Assembly: GCF_026107455.2 (NCBI RefSeq)
Contig: NZ_JAPCHY010000004.1
Location: forward strand, 186,001-250,000
Length of the DNA: 64,000 bases
Direction of reading: 5' to 3'
Source: Xanthomonas chitinilytica
Lineage (GTDB): Bacteria > Pseudomonadota > Gammaproteobacteria > Xanthomonadales > Xanthomonadaceae
The notes under the pieces are model-generated. The model ran no database searches, had not been told where the DNA came from, and saw only the letters and a list, made by a program, of their open reading frames with translations. The translations under genes were made by a program, and so were the position numbers. This document shows positions 1 through 9,579 of the stretch, piece by piece (the stretch's first letter is position 1; each line of letters starts with the position of its first letter).

Positions 1-340
1 GCTGGTCGTCGAACGAGAGCGCATGCCTGCCGGCCGGGCGGGTCGGGCCGGTGACGCCGTCCACCGGCACCTCTAGGGTGCGGCCGCTCTTGCGCCACCA
101 CTGGCGCAGGTCCGGCAGCCACTTGGTGCCATGGCCTTCGGCGTTGGAGGTCTGCTGGTACCACACCGACAGGTTGGCCGCGGCCTTGCCGTCGGCGCCT
201 TCCAGCCAGATCGCCACGTACGGCCGGTGGTATTCGGCCACGTTGAGCTTGGGGATCTCGACGTTGACGTCGAGCGTGGCGGCATAGGCCGGCGTGGTGG
301 CCAGCAGGCCGCTCAGGGCGATGGTCAGGGTGACGCGCAT
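1..340 (-). CDS. DUF2271 family periplasmic protein (cut by window edge)
   Basis: The gene starts at an ATG at 338-340 and runs off the left edge, leaving 113 codons. The first ~20 residues form a signal peptide ending in TPAYA, and the mature part begins TLDVNVEIPKL, followed by YVAIWLE and VWYQQT, which are typical of the DUF2271 family. It lies 26 bases after the PepSY-type gene, so the two are probably co-transcribed behind the Fur-like box at 1055-1069. In xanthomonads these two families usually sit together, often with an FMN transferase gene, which suggests a role in iron or redox chemistry in the periplasm. No enzymatic activity can be read from the sequence. The family call is good; the function is unknown. 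Confidence 0.75.
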   Translation of the reverse strand, partial: MRVTLTIALSGLLATTPAYAATLDVNVEIPKLNVAEYHRPYVAIWLEGADGKAAANLSVWYQQTSNAEGHGTKWLPDLRQWWRKSGRTLEVPVDGVTGPTRPAGRHALSFDDQ

Positions 341-366
341 GGTGCGACTCCGGAACGGGAAACGGA

Positions 367-1011
367 TCAGTGGATGAGGAGCAGGGCGATCAGCAGCGGC
401 ACCACCAGGCCCAGGCCGACCAGCGGCCAGGTCATGCGCCGCTGGCGCGCATGCAGGTGCAGCAGGAACAGGCCGGTGACGCAGAACACCAGGCAGGCGA
501 CGGCGAAGATATCCAGGAACCAGCCCCAGGCCGGGCCGGCATTGCGGCCCTTGTGCAGGTCGTTGAAGTACGACACCCAGCCACGGCGGGTGCTTTCGTA
601 TTCCACCGCGCCGGTCTCGCGGTCGATGCTCAGCCACGCGTCGCTGCCGGGGCCGGGCAGCGACAGGTAGATTTCCCCGGTCGACCATTCCGCCGGCCGC
701 CGTCCGATCGATACCGACAGCTGTTCGCCCAGCCACTGCGCGGCGGCGCGCGGCAGCGGTGCGTTGCCGTCCTCGCGCTCGCCCAGCGCCTGCAGCAGTT
801 CGCCCGGCAGTTCCAGCTGGCGGTTCACCACCTGCGGCTTGGCCTCGATCCTGGATGCGTGGTTGAGGGTGATGCCGGTGATGGAGAACAGCAGCATGCC
901 GACCAGGCACACCGCCGAACTGATCCAGTGCCATTGGTGCAGCGTACGCAGCCAGAAGCCGCGGCTGGGCTGCTGTTGGACGGTGGCGGCGGTGGAGCGT
1001 GCGGGAGCCAA
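367..1011 (-). CDS. PepSY-associated transmembrane helix protein
   Basis: An inner-membrane protein of about 214 residues. A first hydrophobic helix follows the motif LHQWHW, a soluble PepSY-like segment ([13 protein letters not shown]) lies in the middle, and two further helices close the C-terminus, with LHKGRNAG before the second helix. This is the usual plan of PepSY_TM proteins, which often accompany siderophore receptors and ferric reductases. The open frame continues up to 1152, but that would run through the Fur-like box, so I prefer the TTG at 1009-1011, which directly precedes the basic stretch before the first helix. The start is uncertain because no ATG is available. Probably Fur-regulated and co-transcribed with the DUF2271 gene. 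Confidence 0.7.
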   Translation of the reverse strand: MAPARSTAATVQQQPSRGFWLRTLHQWHWISSAVCLVGMLLFSITGITLNHASRIEAKPQVVNRQLELPGELLQALGEREDGNAPLPRAAAQWLGEQLSVSIGRRPAEWSTGEIYLSLPGPGSDAWLSIDRETGAVEYESTRRGWVSYFNDLHKGRNAGPAWGWFLDIFAVACLVFCVTGLFLLHLHARQRRMTWPLVGLGLVVPLLIALLLIH

Positions 1012-1054
1012 GCGGAGGCGGAGGGGGCTCAGGGACCCGGGATTAGAGCATCGG

Positions 1055-1069
1055 TGAGAATGATTCGCA
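1055..1069 (-). promoter_or_regulatory. Fur-box-like site upstream of the PepSY/DUF2271 genes
   Basis: The 15 bases TGAGAATGATTCGCA fit the 7-1-7 Fur pattern TGATAAT-N-ATTATCA with 6/7 matches in the left arm and 5/7 in the right. It sits about 45 bases before the proposed TTG start, in an AT-richer patch inside otherwise very GC-rich DNA. The same right half-site (ATTCGCA) recurs at 9170-9176. Iron repression of the downstream genes is inferred. Confidence 0.6.
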
Positions 1070-1105
1070 ATTTGTGTCGATATGTATCGTCGTCCCGCGG
1101 TCGCC

Positions 1106-2182
1106 TCATGCCTGCTGTGCGGCCGTTGCCGATGACCGCCGGAAGCCGGCACGCGCCAGCCGCTGCAGCGGCTGCTCCAGCAGCCGCCACGACAGCCAGC
1201 CGACCACCGCGCAGGCGGCGACCGCCACCGCCAGGAACACTGCGTGCTGCCAGTGCGCGGCAGTGAAACCGCTGCGTTGCCACAGCCGCCCGAGCGCGGA
1301 GATCACGAACACGTGGCTCAGGTACAGCGAATAGGAGCTGTCGCCGATGCGCAGCAGCAGGCGCGGGAAGCCGGGCTGCCGCGCCTGTTCCCAGCGCACC
1401 GCACCGAGTACCAGCAGGGCGCCGGGCAGGCCGAAGTACGCCGCCCGGTGCAGCACCGGCAGCTCCTGCGGCGGGGTGCCGGCCAGCCACAGCAGCGAAC
1501 CGGCGAAAGCCAGCGCGCCGAGAAGCATCGCCGGCAGTGCGAGTGCGGCCGGCAGCCGGCGCCAGTACAGGCCGACCAGGGCGCCGGCGATGAATTCCAG
1601 CGACAGCGGGCTGGAGACCAGCGTCGCCCATGGCGCGCCGGTGCTGGGCGGCCATGCGTGCGCGGCCAGCGTGGCCACGGCCCAGCCGGCCAGCAGCCAC
1701 GGCAGCTGCCTGTCGCGGGCGAAGGCGATGGCCACGGCCATCACCAGGTAGAAGAAGGCCTCGTGGATCAGCGTCCAACCCACCGTCAGCAGCGGCAGCT
1801 GCGCCTGCGGCCACAGCAGGTACGAGGCCAGGATGCCCTGGTCCTGGTAGGAGCTGTTGGCCATGCCCGGGGCCACCGCCATCAGCACCACCACGAGGGT
1901 GGTGTAGAACCAGTACAGCGGCAGGATGCGCCAGCCGCGGCGCAGCAGGAAGCGGCCGGCTGCGCGCGGCGAGCCGTAGCTGCCGGCGGCGATGGTGGTC
2001 ATGACGAAGCCGGACAGCACGAAGAACAGGTCCACGCCGCTGTCGGCATGGCCGACCAGCGCCGGCAGCAGCAACGTGCCGCCACCGTATTTGCCTTCCA
2101 CGATCTGCAGGTGGAACAGCACCACCATCAACGCGGCGATGCCGCGCAGGGCCTGGATGGACTGGAACGAGGGGCGGGTCAT
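1106..2182 (-). CDS. Acyltransferase family 3 membrane protein (OafA/YrhL-like)
   Basis: A polytopic inner-membrane protein of 358 residues with about ten hydrophobic helices. It begins with the family hallmark [18 protein letters not shown], whose His is the likely catalytic residue, and continues with [19 protein letters not shown] and a C-terminal [10 protein letters not shown]. Members O-acylate surface sugars, lipids or secondary metabolites; the substrate here cannot be told. ATG at 2180-2182. It lies between iron genes on the same strand, so it could contribute to siderophore or envelope modification, but that is only a guess from context. A strong hairpin terminator (2271-2300) separates it from the upstream receptor gene. 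Confidence 0.88.
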   Translation of the reverse strand: MTRPSFQSIQALRGIAALMVVLFHLQIVEGKYGGGTLLLPALVGHADSGVDLFFVLSGFVMTTIAAGSYGSPRAAGRFLLRRGWRILPLYWFYTTLVVVLMAVAPGMANSSYQDQGILASYLLWPQAQLPLLTVGWTLIHEAFFYLVMAVAIAFARDRQLPWLLAGWAVATLAAHAWPPSTGAPWATLVSSPLSLEFIAGALVGLYWRRLPAALALPAMLLGALAFAGSLLWLAGTPPQELPVLHRAAYFGLPGALLVLGAVRWEQARQPGFPRLLLRIGDSSYSLYLSHVFVISALGRLWQRSGFTAAHWQHAVFLAVAVAACAVVGWLSWRLLEQPLQRLARAGFRRSSATAAQQA

Positions 2183-2270
2183 GGGCGTTGCGCGGGCGGG
2201 CCGGAGGCGGACTCTATCACCGGTGTTGCCGGCCGGTGCGGCCGGCCATTCCCGCGCGTGGCCCGGAAAA

Positions 2271-2300
2271 GGAAAACCCGCCCGGAGGGGCGGGTTTTCC
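2271..2300 (-). terminator. Rho-independent terminator of the TonB receptor gene
   Basis: A perfect 12-bp stem (GGAAAACCCGCC) with a 6-base loop. On the minus strand the stem runs into TTTTCC. It lies 19 bases after the receptor stop codon. Confidence 0.8.
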
Positions 2301-2318
2301 GGACCGCCGCGGGGGCGA

Positions 2319-4694
2319 TCAGAAGCGGACGTTGAGGCTCAGCCAGAAGCTGCGGGCCTTGTCCTTGTTGTTGTAGTCGTCTTCGAAGACCACTTCGCCG
2401 GCGGTGATGCCGTTGTTGTACTGGCCGTCGCCGTCGATGTCGGTGAACACCGACCGGTAGGTGGTGAAGTCGCGGTCCAGCAGATTGTTGATGCGGGCGT
2501 TGATGGTCAACCACTGGGTGGCATCGAAGGAGGCCCCCAGGTGCAGCACCGTGTAGTCCTTGTAGTACAGCTCGTCGCCGGTGGTGGAGCTCACGCCACG
2601 GTAGCGCTTGGAGCGGGCCTCGCCGGTCAGGAACAGGCTGAAGCGGTCGCTGGCCTGCCAGTCGAAGGTGGCGTTGGCCATGTGCTTGGCGCTGTTGCCC
2701 AGCGGACGACCCTTCTGCGCGCCGCTCTTCTGCTCGCTGTCGGTGTAGGTGTAGTTGGCGCGGAAACCGAAGCTGTCGTTGATCTTCCAGCGCCCGGCCA
2801 CCTCGGCGCCCTGGATCACCACCTCATCGATGTTGACGGGCACGCTGCCGCTGACGTAGCCCAGCTCGGCGTACTCGCCGGTGGGGCAGGCCAGGGCCAG
2901 GCCGATGCCGCAGTTCTCGGTGGAGAGCTTGTCGTCGAATTCGTTGCGGAAGATGGTGGCGTTGAAGTTGTGGCCGGCCGGGTGCTGCCAGTACACCGCC
3001 AACTCGGTGCTGGTGCTGGTCTCGGGCTTCAGGTTCGGATTGCCGAACAGCGGCAGCACGCCCTGGCCGCCGAAGCCGGTGACGCCGTCGTACAGCTGGG
3101 TGGTCTTGGGCGTCTTGAAACCGGTGCTGATGCCGCCCTTGACCGTCCACTGCTCGCTGATGGTGTAGACGCCGTACAGGCGCGGGCTGAGGTGGTCGCC
3201 GAACACCTCGTGGTCGTCGTAGCGCAGGCCGTAGGTGATGGCCAGCGGCTCGACCACCTTCCAGGTGTCCTCGGCGAACAGCGAGTACATGTTGTGTTCC
3301 TGCTTCCGTCCCGGGGTGCCGCTCTCCGTGCCGAACACGCCGTCGGTCAGTTCGCCACGGATCACCTGCGCGCCGACCACCGCGGTGTGCTCGCCGGCGG
3401 CCTGGAACGGAATGTCCAGCTTGGCGTCCAGGGTGTACTGGGCGCTTTCCAGCGTGCGCTTGGGGCGCGGCAGGAAGGTCGATTCGGCGATTGCCCGGCG
3501 CTCGTCGACCGTGAGGCCGGCATAGTCGCCGGTACCGTCCCACATCTCCTGCAACTGGTTGCGCTCGGCCACGGTGAAGGGCATGGTGCGGCCGTCGTTG
3601 TTGGTGGCCACGTGCGACAGCGAGACGAAGCTGTTGCCGAAGCCCCAGTTGCCTTCGTGGGTCAGTGCCCAGCTGTCGCGGCTGAATTCCTGGGTCGGGC
3701 TGTAACCGACCTGAGGAGCGACCCGGAGCACACCGTTGACGTTGGCCGCGCGCCAGACGGAATTGATGTTGTCCACGGTGCCGACCGGATATTCCAGATT
3801 GCCGGCATCGTTGGTCTTGATCGCATTGTCGTATTCCTGCCTCGAGACGTCGTAGTCGAGGGTCAGGGTCTGGTTCTCGGTTGGCGTCCAGGTCAGGGTG
3901 ATGCCGCCGGCCTTGTTGGTGTTGTCCACGGTCTTGCCGCCGCCGCCGAAGCCCAGCGGGCGGGTGTGCTCCGCTCCGGCCGGATCGGTGACCGGCGAAT
4001 ACGTCGGGTTGGAAGCCTTGCGGTCGTACCAGCTGGCGCGCGCGCCGAGGTTGAGCATGCCCGGCACCAGCGGACCGGTGACGAAGAAGTCCACCGTGGT
4101 GTCGTCGCCGAACTCGTCGTTGGTCTCGAAGGTACGGGCCACGCTGGCCGAGCCGTGCCAGCTGTCCAGCGTGCGCTTGGTGATGATGTTGATCACGCCG
4201 CCCATGGCGTCGGCGCCGTACAGCGTCGACGCGGGACCGCGGATGACTTCGATGCGCTCGATCGCATCCAGCGGCGGGATGTGGTTGAACTGGTTGCCGC
4301 CGAAGTTGTTCGGATAGATGTCGCCGTGGTTGTTCTGGCGGCGGCCGTTGACCAGGATCAGGGTGTAGTCCGAGCCCATGCCGCGCATGGAGATGGTGCC
4401 CTGGCCGGTCTTGTCGCGGGTCTCGCCCACGTCCACGCCTTCCAGGTCGCGCACGGCGTCGAGCAGGGTCATGTACGGGCGCTTGGCCAGGTCTTCCTTG
4501 GTGATGACCGAGATGCTGGCCGGGGCGTCGGTGATCTTCTGCTCGAAGCCCGAGGCGGTGACCACCACCGTGTCGAGCGTGGACGGCTGGCCGGCCGGCG
4601 CGCCGGAGGCGAAGGCCGGGGAGGACAGTGCGGCGAGCAGGGCAACGCTGAGCGAGCGACGGGACAGCGACGTACGGGAATGGCGCGCGGCCAT
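2319..4694 (-). CDS. TonB-dependent outer-membrane receptor (ferric siderophore type)
   Basis: A 791-residue outer-membrane transporter. It has a basic signal peptide ending near PAFASG, a TonB-box-like DTVVVTAS, a plug domain with SVITKEDL, ISMRGMGSDYTLILVNGRR and VIRGPASTLYGADAMGGVINIIT, then a long beta-barrel ending in the typical C-terminal SLNVRF. The plug most resembles FepA/CirA-type catecholate siderophore receptors, but substrate cannot be assigned. The start is set at the ATG at 4692-4694, preceded by AAGAGG; an upstream in-frame start at 4742 would place a non-signal segment before the signal peptide. The gene follows a small orphan gene (4853-5269) by 158 bases, and the only Fur-like box lies upstream of both. 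Confidence 0.92.
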   Translation of the reverse strand: MAARHSRTSLSRRSLSVALLAALSSPAFASGAPAGQPSTLDTVVVTASGFEQKITDAPASISVITKEDLAKRPYMTLLDAVRDLEGVDVGETRDKTGQGTISMRGMGSDYTLILVNGRRQNNHGDIYPNNFGGNQFNHIPPLDAIERIEVIRGPASTLYGADAMGGVINIITKRTLDSWHGSASVARTFETNDEFGDDTTVDFFVTGPLVPGMLNLGARASWYDRKASNPTYSPVTDPAGAEHTRPLGFGGGGKTVDNTNKAGGITLTWTPTENQTLTLDYDVSRQEYDNAIKTNDAGNLEYPVGTVDNINSVWRAANVNGVLRVAPQVGYSPTQEFSRDSWALTHEGNWGFGNSFVSLSHVATNNDGRTMPFTVAERNQLQEMWDGTGDYAGLTVDERRAIAESTFLPRPKRTLESAQYTLDAKLDIPFQAAGEHTAVVGAQVIRGELTDGVFGTESGTPGRKQEHNMYSLFAEDTWKVVEPLAITYGLRYDDHEVFGDHLSPRLYGVYTISEQWTVKGGISTGFKTPKTTQLYDGVTGFGGQGVLPLFGNPNLKPETSTSTELAVYWQHPAGHNFNATIFRNEFDDKLSTENCGIGLALACPTGEYAELGYVSGSVPVNIDEVVIQGAEVAGRWKINDSFGFRANYTYTDSEQKSGAQKGRPLGNSAKHMANATFDWQASDRFSLFLTGEARSKRYRGVSSTTGDELYYKDYTVLHLGASFDATQWLTINARINNLLDRDFTTYRSVFTDIDGDGQYNNGITAGEVVFEDDYNNKDKARSFWLSLNVRF

Positions 4695-4852
4695 GATGGA
4701 CCTCTTGGATGGAAGTACAGAACGGAAGCCATGCCGCCGCAAGGGCGCGGGGATGGCGGATGACGGGGACGAAAGCCTCTCCGCACGGGCGGCCCGGCGG
4801 AGGATCGCGTGCGGGAACAGGCGCGCGCCGGGGCCGGCGCGTGCAGCCCGGA

Positions 4853-5269
4853 TCAGGCGCGCGGGGGCGCCTGTCCGCGCTGCTGCTGCAGCCCGGGCGG
4901 GATCGGGATGGTGGTGTCCGGAGCGGATGCGGGAGCCGGCGCGCGGATGGGCGTGTCGATGGCGGCCTGCAACCAGGCCATGACCGGCGGCAGGGTGTCG
5001 GCCGGATCGCGGCGGATGGCCGATGCGCTCAGTGGCGCGGTGCGGCGCAGCTTGGCGGGGGATTCTTCCTGCAGCGTGGAATCACCGCCGCCGGGCAGTT
5101 CCCCGGCGGCCGGGGTGGCCTGGTAGGCGGCATCGCCGCCGAAGCCGGGGACCGTACCCTGCACGCACAGCAGCAGCGCGAGCAGGGCCAGCACGATCCA
5201 CGACAGGCTGCCGCCCCGGCGCGTGCGCCGGACCTGCAACGTCGTATGGATGTGCGACGGCTGATGCAA
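4853..5269 (-). CDS. Small single-pass membrane protein, unrecognised
   Basis: A 138-residue protein not recognised as a known family. It has a basic N-terminus (VRRTRRGG), one strong hydrophobic helix at about residues 23-40 (WIVLALLALLLCV), then a Pro/Ala-rich tail expected to lie in the periplasm, ending QAPPRA. It sits just downstream of an AT-rich patch with a Fur-like box (5325-5339) and upstream of a TonB receptor gene on the same strand. The gene at 8701-9120 has the same length, architecture and position relative to the second receptor. That parallel is the best evidence that both are real; a role in receptor function is inference. Confidence 0.5.
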   Translation of the reverse strand: MHQPSHIHTTLQVRRTRRGGSLSWIVLALLALLLCVQGTVPGFGGDAAYQATPAAGELPGGGDSTLQEESPAKLRRTAPLSASAIRRDPADTLPPVMAWLQAAIDTPIRAPAPASAPDTTIPIPPGLQQQRGQAPPRA

Positions 5270-5324
5270 AAGGATTCCCCGAGGCCCGGCCTGGCGGGAT
5301 TGCAGGCGGCGGGCGGCGGAATTG

Positions 5325-5339
5325 TAATGAGATTCCCTT
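5325..5339 (-). promoter_or_regulatory. Degenerate Fur-box-like site
   Basis: TAATGAGATTCCCTT matches about 10 of 15 positions of the Fur core TAATGATAATCATTA. It lies in an AT-rich patch (about 5321-5372) that also contains GGAATCAATCTTGATAA, which may be a second weak half-site. It is about 55 bases upstream of the small orphan gene starting at 5269. Confidence 0.4.
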
Positions 5340-5479
5340 GCCTTTGTAAATAGGAATCAATCTTGATAACAAGGGCGCGCCTGCGGGCGTGCGGCCCTGC
5401 CCGGCGGAAGGGCGCGGGAGCATGGCCGGCGTGGCGCGCCGTCAGGCCGGATGCGGGGACGGCCGCGCATCCGGTGGAA

Positions 5480-6166
5480 TCAGACGTCGGCCCACTGCCG
5501 CAGCAGGTTGTGGTACACGCCGGTCAGCTGCAGCACCGCGCCGGGGTCGGCCTGGTCGCCACGCAGCTTGCCGATGGCGGTGTCCATCTCCAGCAGCAAC
5601 CGCCGCGAGGCTTCGTCGCGCACCATGCTCTGTACCCAGAAGAACGATGCCAGCCGGGCGCCGCGGGTGACCGCCTGTACCTTGTGCAGGCTGCTGGAGG
5701 GATAGACGACCATGTCGCCGGCCGGCAGCTTCACTTCGTGCTCGCCGTAGGTGTCGGTGATCACCAGTTCGCCGCCGTCGTACTCGTCCGGCCCGCACAG
5801 GAACAGCGTGCACGACACGTCCGACCGGATGTGGCTGCGCTGCTCGCCGTGGCCGATGGCCATCACCGAGCCATCGACATGGAAACCGTATTCGCCGCCG
5901 CCCTGGTAGCGGTTGAAGCGCGGCGGCAGGATGCGCAGCGGCAATGCGGCGGAGAAGAACAGCGGGTGGCGCTCCAGCGCCGCCAGCACGATCCGGCCCA
6001 GTTCCGCCTTCAGCGGCGAACTGTCCGGGAGTTGTTCGTTGCGCTTCACCTGCGCGCCCTGCGGGCCGACGGTCTCGCGGCCGTCGGTCCAGTCGGCGTT
6101 GTCCAGGGCCTGGCGCAGTGCGGCCAGTTCCTGGGCGGTCAGCACGTCGGGGATATGCAGCAGCAT
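5480..6166 (-). CDS. piuC: Fe(II)/2-oxoglutarate PKHD-type hydroxylase (PiuC/YbiX)
   Basis: A 228-residue cytoplasmic dioxygenase. The metal-binding HxD is seen in [11 protein letters not shown], the distal His in [10 protein letters not shown], and the 2-oxoglutarate-binding Arg in [10 protein letters not shown], all in the order expected of the PKHD/P4Hc fold. Length matches the family (about 226). ATG at 6164-6166. It lies 56 bases after the Fiu-type receptor on the same strand, the same arrangement as piuC next to fiu/piuA in other proteobacteria, where it is iron-repressed. The natural substrate is not established; modification or breakdown of catecholate siderophores has been proposed for the family. 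Confidence 0.9.
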   Translation of the reverse strand: MLLHIPDVLTAQELAALRQALDNADWTDGRETVGPQGAQVKRNEQLPDSSPLKAELGRIVLAALERHPLFFSAALPLRILPPRFNRYQGGGEYGFHVDGSVMAIGHGEQRSHIRSDVSCTLFLCGPDEYDGGELVITDTYGEHEVKLPAGDMVVYPSSSLHKVQAVTRGARLASFFWVQSMVRDEASRRLLLEMDTAIGKLRGDQADPGAVLQLTGVYHNLLRQWADV

Positions 6167-6222
6167 GGCGATGGGTCCGTTGGTGGCACGGGGAGGCTGA
6201 CCTCCCCGTGCCCGTTGCAGGT

Positions 6223-8553
6223 TCAGAAGCGGAAGTCCGCACTGAACAGGAAGGTGCGCGGAACGCCCGGCGTGTAGCGGTAGCCGCTCTTGTTGATGGC
6301 GGCCACGTACTGCTTGTCGAACAGGTTGTAGGCGTTCAGGCGCAGCACCAGGTGCTCGTTGACCGCGTACGAGGCCACGGCGTCGTAGACGGTATAGGAC
6401 TTGGTGAAGGCCGGCGTGCCCACCGCGCCGTCGGTGCCGCGGTGCATCCTGCCGGAATAGCGCACGCCGCCGCCGACGGTGAGGCCGAACGGCAGGGTGT
6501 AGCTGGTCCAGCCGGTGAAGGCTTCGTCGGGGGTGTAGGTCAGGTTGGGCGTACCGTCGCTGGCCACGTTCGGACCCTCCACGACCTCGGTGTCCATGTG
6601 GGTATAGCCGGCGGAGACGGACCAGTTCTCGGTGATCCGGCCAACGGCCGACAGCTCCACGCCCTGGACCTTCTTCTCGCCGGTCTGGGTCGGGTTGCCG
6701 TTGTCGTCGAGCACCTGGCTGTTGATCTCGTTGGTCACGTCGGTACGGAACAGGGCCAGGTTCAGCGCCAGGGCGTCGTCCAGGAAGCTCCACTTGCTGC
6801 CGACCTCGACGGTGCGGGCCTTCTGCGGATCGGCGTTGACGCTGTTGGCGCCGCCGGCGGCGTCGCTGAGCTGGAAGTTGGCGCCGCCCGGCGGCTGCTG
6901 CGACAGGGCGTAGTTGGCATACAGGCTGACCGCGTCGTTGGCCTTGTAGACCGCGCCCAGTTTCCAGTTGAGCAGGGTGTCCCTGGCCTCGGTGTTGGCG
7001 GTCTCGACGATGCTGCCGGTCGGTTGCCCGGCGCAGTCCACGGCGCCGCGGCCGGTGCCGCCGCATACGGCGGTGCTGCGGTACTCGGTCTTGTAGCGGT
7101 CGACGCGAAGGCCCGCCGTCAGCAGGAAGCTGTCGCCGAAGGTCAACGTGTCGAATGCATACAGCGAAGCGGTGTCGGTCCGGCCATGGCTGCCGGCGCC
7201 GCTGCGGGCCCAGGCCAGGTCGCCGGTATCGTTCCAGTCCGGGGCATACAGGCTGGCCGGGGGGCGCGCGCCGGTGCTGGCGATGCCGCGGGTCTGCTGT
7301 TCCTCGCGGGTCAGTTCCAGGCCGGTGCTCAGGTTGTGCTGCACGCTGCCGGTGGCGAAGTCGGCGCGCAGGTTGAGCTGGTCGGTCAGGATCCTGTTCT
7401 CCTGGACCTTGAAGGTGGTGTTGCTGCGGGCGAGCGTGTAGCTGGACAGGTCGTCGATGTCGGTCCACTTGATGTTGCCGGCCTGCGGATCGTCGGCGGT
7501 GCCGCCGGTGGACATGAAGGCGGTCAGCAGGTAGTCCTGCTCGGTCTGTCCCCAGCGTGCGACGTTGGTCAGCTTCAGGCTGTCGGAGAAGTCGTGCTCG
7601 AAGCGGAACGTGGCCATCTTCGCGGTGACGTCGTCGTGGTCGTCGCGGGTGCCGTAGAAGTTCTCCGGATCGATCGGATGCCCGGCCAGTTGCTGCAGGC
7701 CCGGCTGCGGCGTCCAGCCCGGCAGGCCGATGGTCGGCACGAAGCCATCGGGGATGTTGTCCTGCTTCACGTACAGCAGGTTGAGGTGGTAGCGGGTGTC
7801 GGTACCCAGGCCGAAGCCGAGCGAGGGGGCGATGCCCCAGCGCTTGTTGTTGACGTGGTCGCGGCCGGCGACGTCGCTGTCCTGCCACAGCGCGTTGAGG
7901 CGCAACGCGGCGCTGCCGCCCAGGGTCTGGTTCCAGTCGGCGGTGGCGCGCTTCTGGCCGTCGCTGCCGGCCGAGACGGTGGCGGAGGTGGCGTCCTGCA
8001 GCGTGGCCTGCTTGCTGACCATGTTGATCGCGCCGGTCGGCGCGCTGCGGCCGTTGTCGGTGCCGGCCGGGCCCTTCACCACTTCCACCTGCTCGGTGTT
8101 GAACACGTCGCGCGAGATCGAGCCGAGGTCGCGCACGCCGTCGACGAAGATGTTGCTGGAGGTGTCGAAGCCGCGCATGTAGACGGTGTCGCCGGTGTTG
8201 GTGTTGCCGTTCTCGCCGGCGAAGAACGTGCCCACGCCGGGACTGTTGCGCAGCGCTTCGGTCAGGGTGGTGGCGCCCTGCTGGTTGAACAGGTCGCTGG
8301 TGATGACCTGGATGGTCTGCGGGGTGTCCTGCAGCGACTGGGTGAACTTGGGCGAGGCGGATTTGTCGGCCTTGTAGCCGCGGACCGCATGGACCTGGAC
8401 TTCGTCCAGCGTCTGCGGGTCGGTGCCGCTCGACTGCGCCTGGACGAGGGAGGGCAGGACGACCAGGCCCAGCCCGGTGACCAGGCTGGCGGTGGCCAGG
8501 GTACCGGCGGTGCGTGTCGGGGAAGCGTGCTTGCGGCTCTTGATATGGCTCAT
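6223..8553 (-). CDS. fiu: TonB-dependent catecholate siderophore receptor, Fiu type
   Basis: A 776-residue outer-membrane receptor. The N-terminal signal region is followed by a TonB-box-like LDEVQVHAV, a plug with [20 protein letters not shown], and [20 protein letters not shown], characteristic of the Fiu/PiuA branch of siderophore receptors; the barrel ends in FSADFRF. ATG at 8551-8553 is chosen because it directly precedes the signal peptide; a GTG at 8583 is in frame but adds ten residues with no clear ribosome site. It is followed by piuC and preceded, 147 bases upstream, by a small orphan gene behind a Fur-like box. Uptake of monocatechol or dihydroxybenzoate iron complexes is the expected role by family. 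Confidence 0.9.
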   Translation of the reverse strand: MSHIKSRKHASPTRTAGTLATASLVTGLGLVVLPSLVQAQSSGTDPQTLDEVQVHAVRGYKADKSASPKFTQSLQDTPQTIQVITSDLFNQQGATTLTEALRNSPGVGTFFAGENGNTNTGDTVYMRGFDTSSNIFVDGVRDLGSISRDVFNTEQVEVVKGPAGTDNGRSAPTGAINMVSKQATLQDATSATVSAGSDGQKRATADWNQTLGGSAALRLNALWQDSDVAGRDHVNNKRWGIAPSLGFGLGTDTRYHLNLLYVKQDNIPDGFVPTIGLPGWTPQPGLQQLAGHPIDPENFYGTRDDHDDVTAKMATFRFEHDFSDSLKLTNVARWGQTEQDYLLTAFMSTGGTADDPQAGNIKWTDIDDLSSYTLARSNTTFKVQENRILTDQLNLRADFATGSVQHNLSTGLELTREEQQTRGIASTGARPPASLYAPDWNDTGDLAWARSGAGSHGRTDTASLYAFDTLTFGDSFLLTAGLRVDRYKTEYRSTAVCGGTGRGAVDCAGQPTGSIVETANTEARDTLLNWKLGAVYKANDAVSLYANYALSQQPPGGANFQLSDAAGGANSVNADPQKARTVEVGSKWSFLDDALALNLALFRTDVTNEINSQVLDDNGNPTQTGEKKVQGVELSAVGRITENWSVSAGYTHMDTEVVEGPNVASDGTPNLTYTPDEAFTGWTSYTLPFGLTVGGGVRYSGRMHRGTDGAVGTPAFTKSYTVYDAVASYAVNEHLVLRLNAYNLFDKQYVAAINKSGYRYTPGVPRTFLFSADFRF

Positions 8554-8700
8554 GGAGTGAAGGTCCGGAAAAGGAAGGGACACGGAAACGACACCCGGGC
8601 ACCGGGACGTGGCCCTGGCACCTGCGGGTTCGGAAGGGAAGCGGTGGAAGCCGCCGGCGACTGCGCAGGCAGCCGGTGGTGGAGGATCAGCAGCGGGAAC

Positions 8701-9120
8701 TCAGCAGCGGAAGCGGCCGGGTGGGGCCTGTGCGGGAGGCGATCGTTGCGCCTTGGCGGCGGGCCGCGCGACGACGGTCAGCGGCAGCGCCGCGGCGACG
8801 GCGCGGCGCTGGTGGCGCGCCGGCCAGCTGCCCGGCGGCAGCGGCGGAGGCAGCCGCAAGATACGGCCGGCTTCGCCATCGGAACCGGTCGTGGCGACCG
8901 CATGCAGCGGCCGCTCGCCCGGATGCGACGGCAGGCCGTGCATCGCCGCCAGGGCGGCGACGGGCTGCAGGCCGGGCAGGCGGATGTCAGGCGCCGTGGT
9001 GCTGGCGGCAAGCAGCGCAACCAGGCTGCCGACCAGCAGCAACAGACCCACCAGCCAGGCGGACAGCACGCTCCGCGACGAGGCGCAGGGCGGTCGGTCG
9101 GCGGCAGGCCGGAGACGCAT
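8701..9120 (-). CDS. Small single-pass membrane protein, unrecognised
   Basis: A 139-residue protein of no family I recognise. A basic leader (about 18 residues) precedes one long hydrophobic helix (WLVGLLLLVGSLVALLAA). The remainder is Pro/Ala/Arg-rich and probably periplasmic, ending near QAPPGR. ATG at 9118-9120, with no strong ribosome site, about 42 bases from a good Fur-like box. It precedes the fiu-type receptor on the same strand, mirroring the gene at 4853-5269 next to the first receptor. Codon choice is as GC-rich as the surroundings. The low-complexity tail leaves some doubt whether it is translated as drawn. Confidence 0.5.
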   Translation of the reverse strand: MRLRPAADRPPCASSRSVLSAWLVGLLLLVGSLVALLAASTTAPDIRLPGLQPVAALAAMHGLPSHPGERPLHAVATTGSDGEAGRILRLPPPLPPGSWPARHQRRAVAAALPLTVVARPAAKAQRSPPAQAPPGRFRC

Positions 9121-9161
9121 TCAGGTCGGCGATACACACGGATACATTTAGATAATGTAAA

Positions 9162-9176
9162 CGATAATGATTCGCA
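9162..9176 (-). promoter_or_regulatory. Fur-box-like site upstream of the orphan/fiu/piuC genes
   Basis: CGATAATGATTCGCA fits the 7-1-7 Fur pattern with 6/7 and 5/7 arm matches and lies in an AT-rich patch (9141-9180) that also holds GATAATGTAAACG, possibly a second overlapping site. It faces the minus-strand genes starting at 9120. Confidence 0.65.
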
Positions 9177-9246
9177 TGAACAGTCGTCGGCGCACCAGGG
9201 GCAAGCCGAGGGCAGGCGATGGACGGTGGTGGCGTCGCGACCGGAC

Positions 9247-9579
9247 TCAGTCGCGGTCGTCGCGGGCCCAGATGCCGCCGTGTTCGCGCTTGACCGGGAA
9301 CCGGGGCGCGGGGGTATAGGCCGGCGCGCACAGGGCACGGCCGTCGCGGACGTCGAACCTGGCCCCGTGCAGCACGCACTCGATGGTGCCCGCGGCCGGG
9401 TCGAAGGTGCCCGAGGACAGCTCGAATTCCTCGTGCGTGCACTGGTCTTCCAGCGCATACAGCTCGCCGTCGAGGTTGAACACCACGATCGGCACGCCGG
9501 TGACCTCGTCCCAGGCGGTCTTCATTTCGCCGGGCAGCAGCTCTTCGCTGGCGCAGACGAAGGTCCAGGTCCCGCTCAT
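9247..9579 (-). CDS. Rieske [2Fe-2S] ferredoxin
   Basis: A 110-residue soluble Rieske protein. The cluster ligands are C47-T-H49 in LEDQCTHEEF and C68-V-L-H71 in ECVLHGARF, the exact CxH...CxxH spacing of bacterial Rieske ferredoxins (NdoA/SufX-like). Its start codon overlaps the stop of the GNAT gene (ATGA at 9576-9579), so it is translationally coupled as the last gene of the suf operon. It presumably receives its cluster from, or donates electrons to, the SUF machinery or a partner oxygenase; no oxygenase subunit is nearby. The identification is firm, the partner unknown. Confidence 0.93.
   Translation of the reverse strand: MSGTWTFVCASEELLPGEMKTAWDEVTGVPIVVFNLDGELYALEDQCTHEEFELSSGTFDPAAGTIECVLHGARFDVRDGRALCAPAYTPAPRFPVKREHGGIWARDDRD

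Noticed and set aside
1992-4763. 923-codon open frame on the plus strand
   Set aside because: Antisense to the TonB receptor gene; low-complexity Val/Gly/Ala composition, no recognisable motif.
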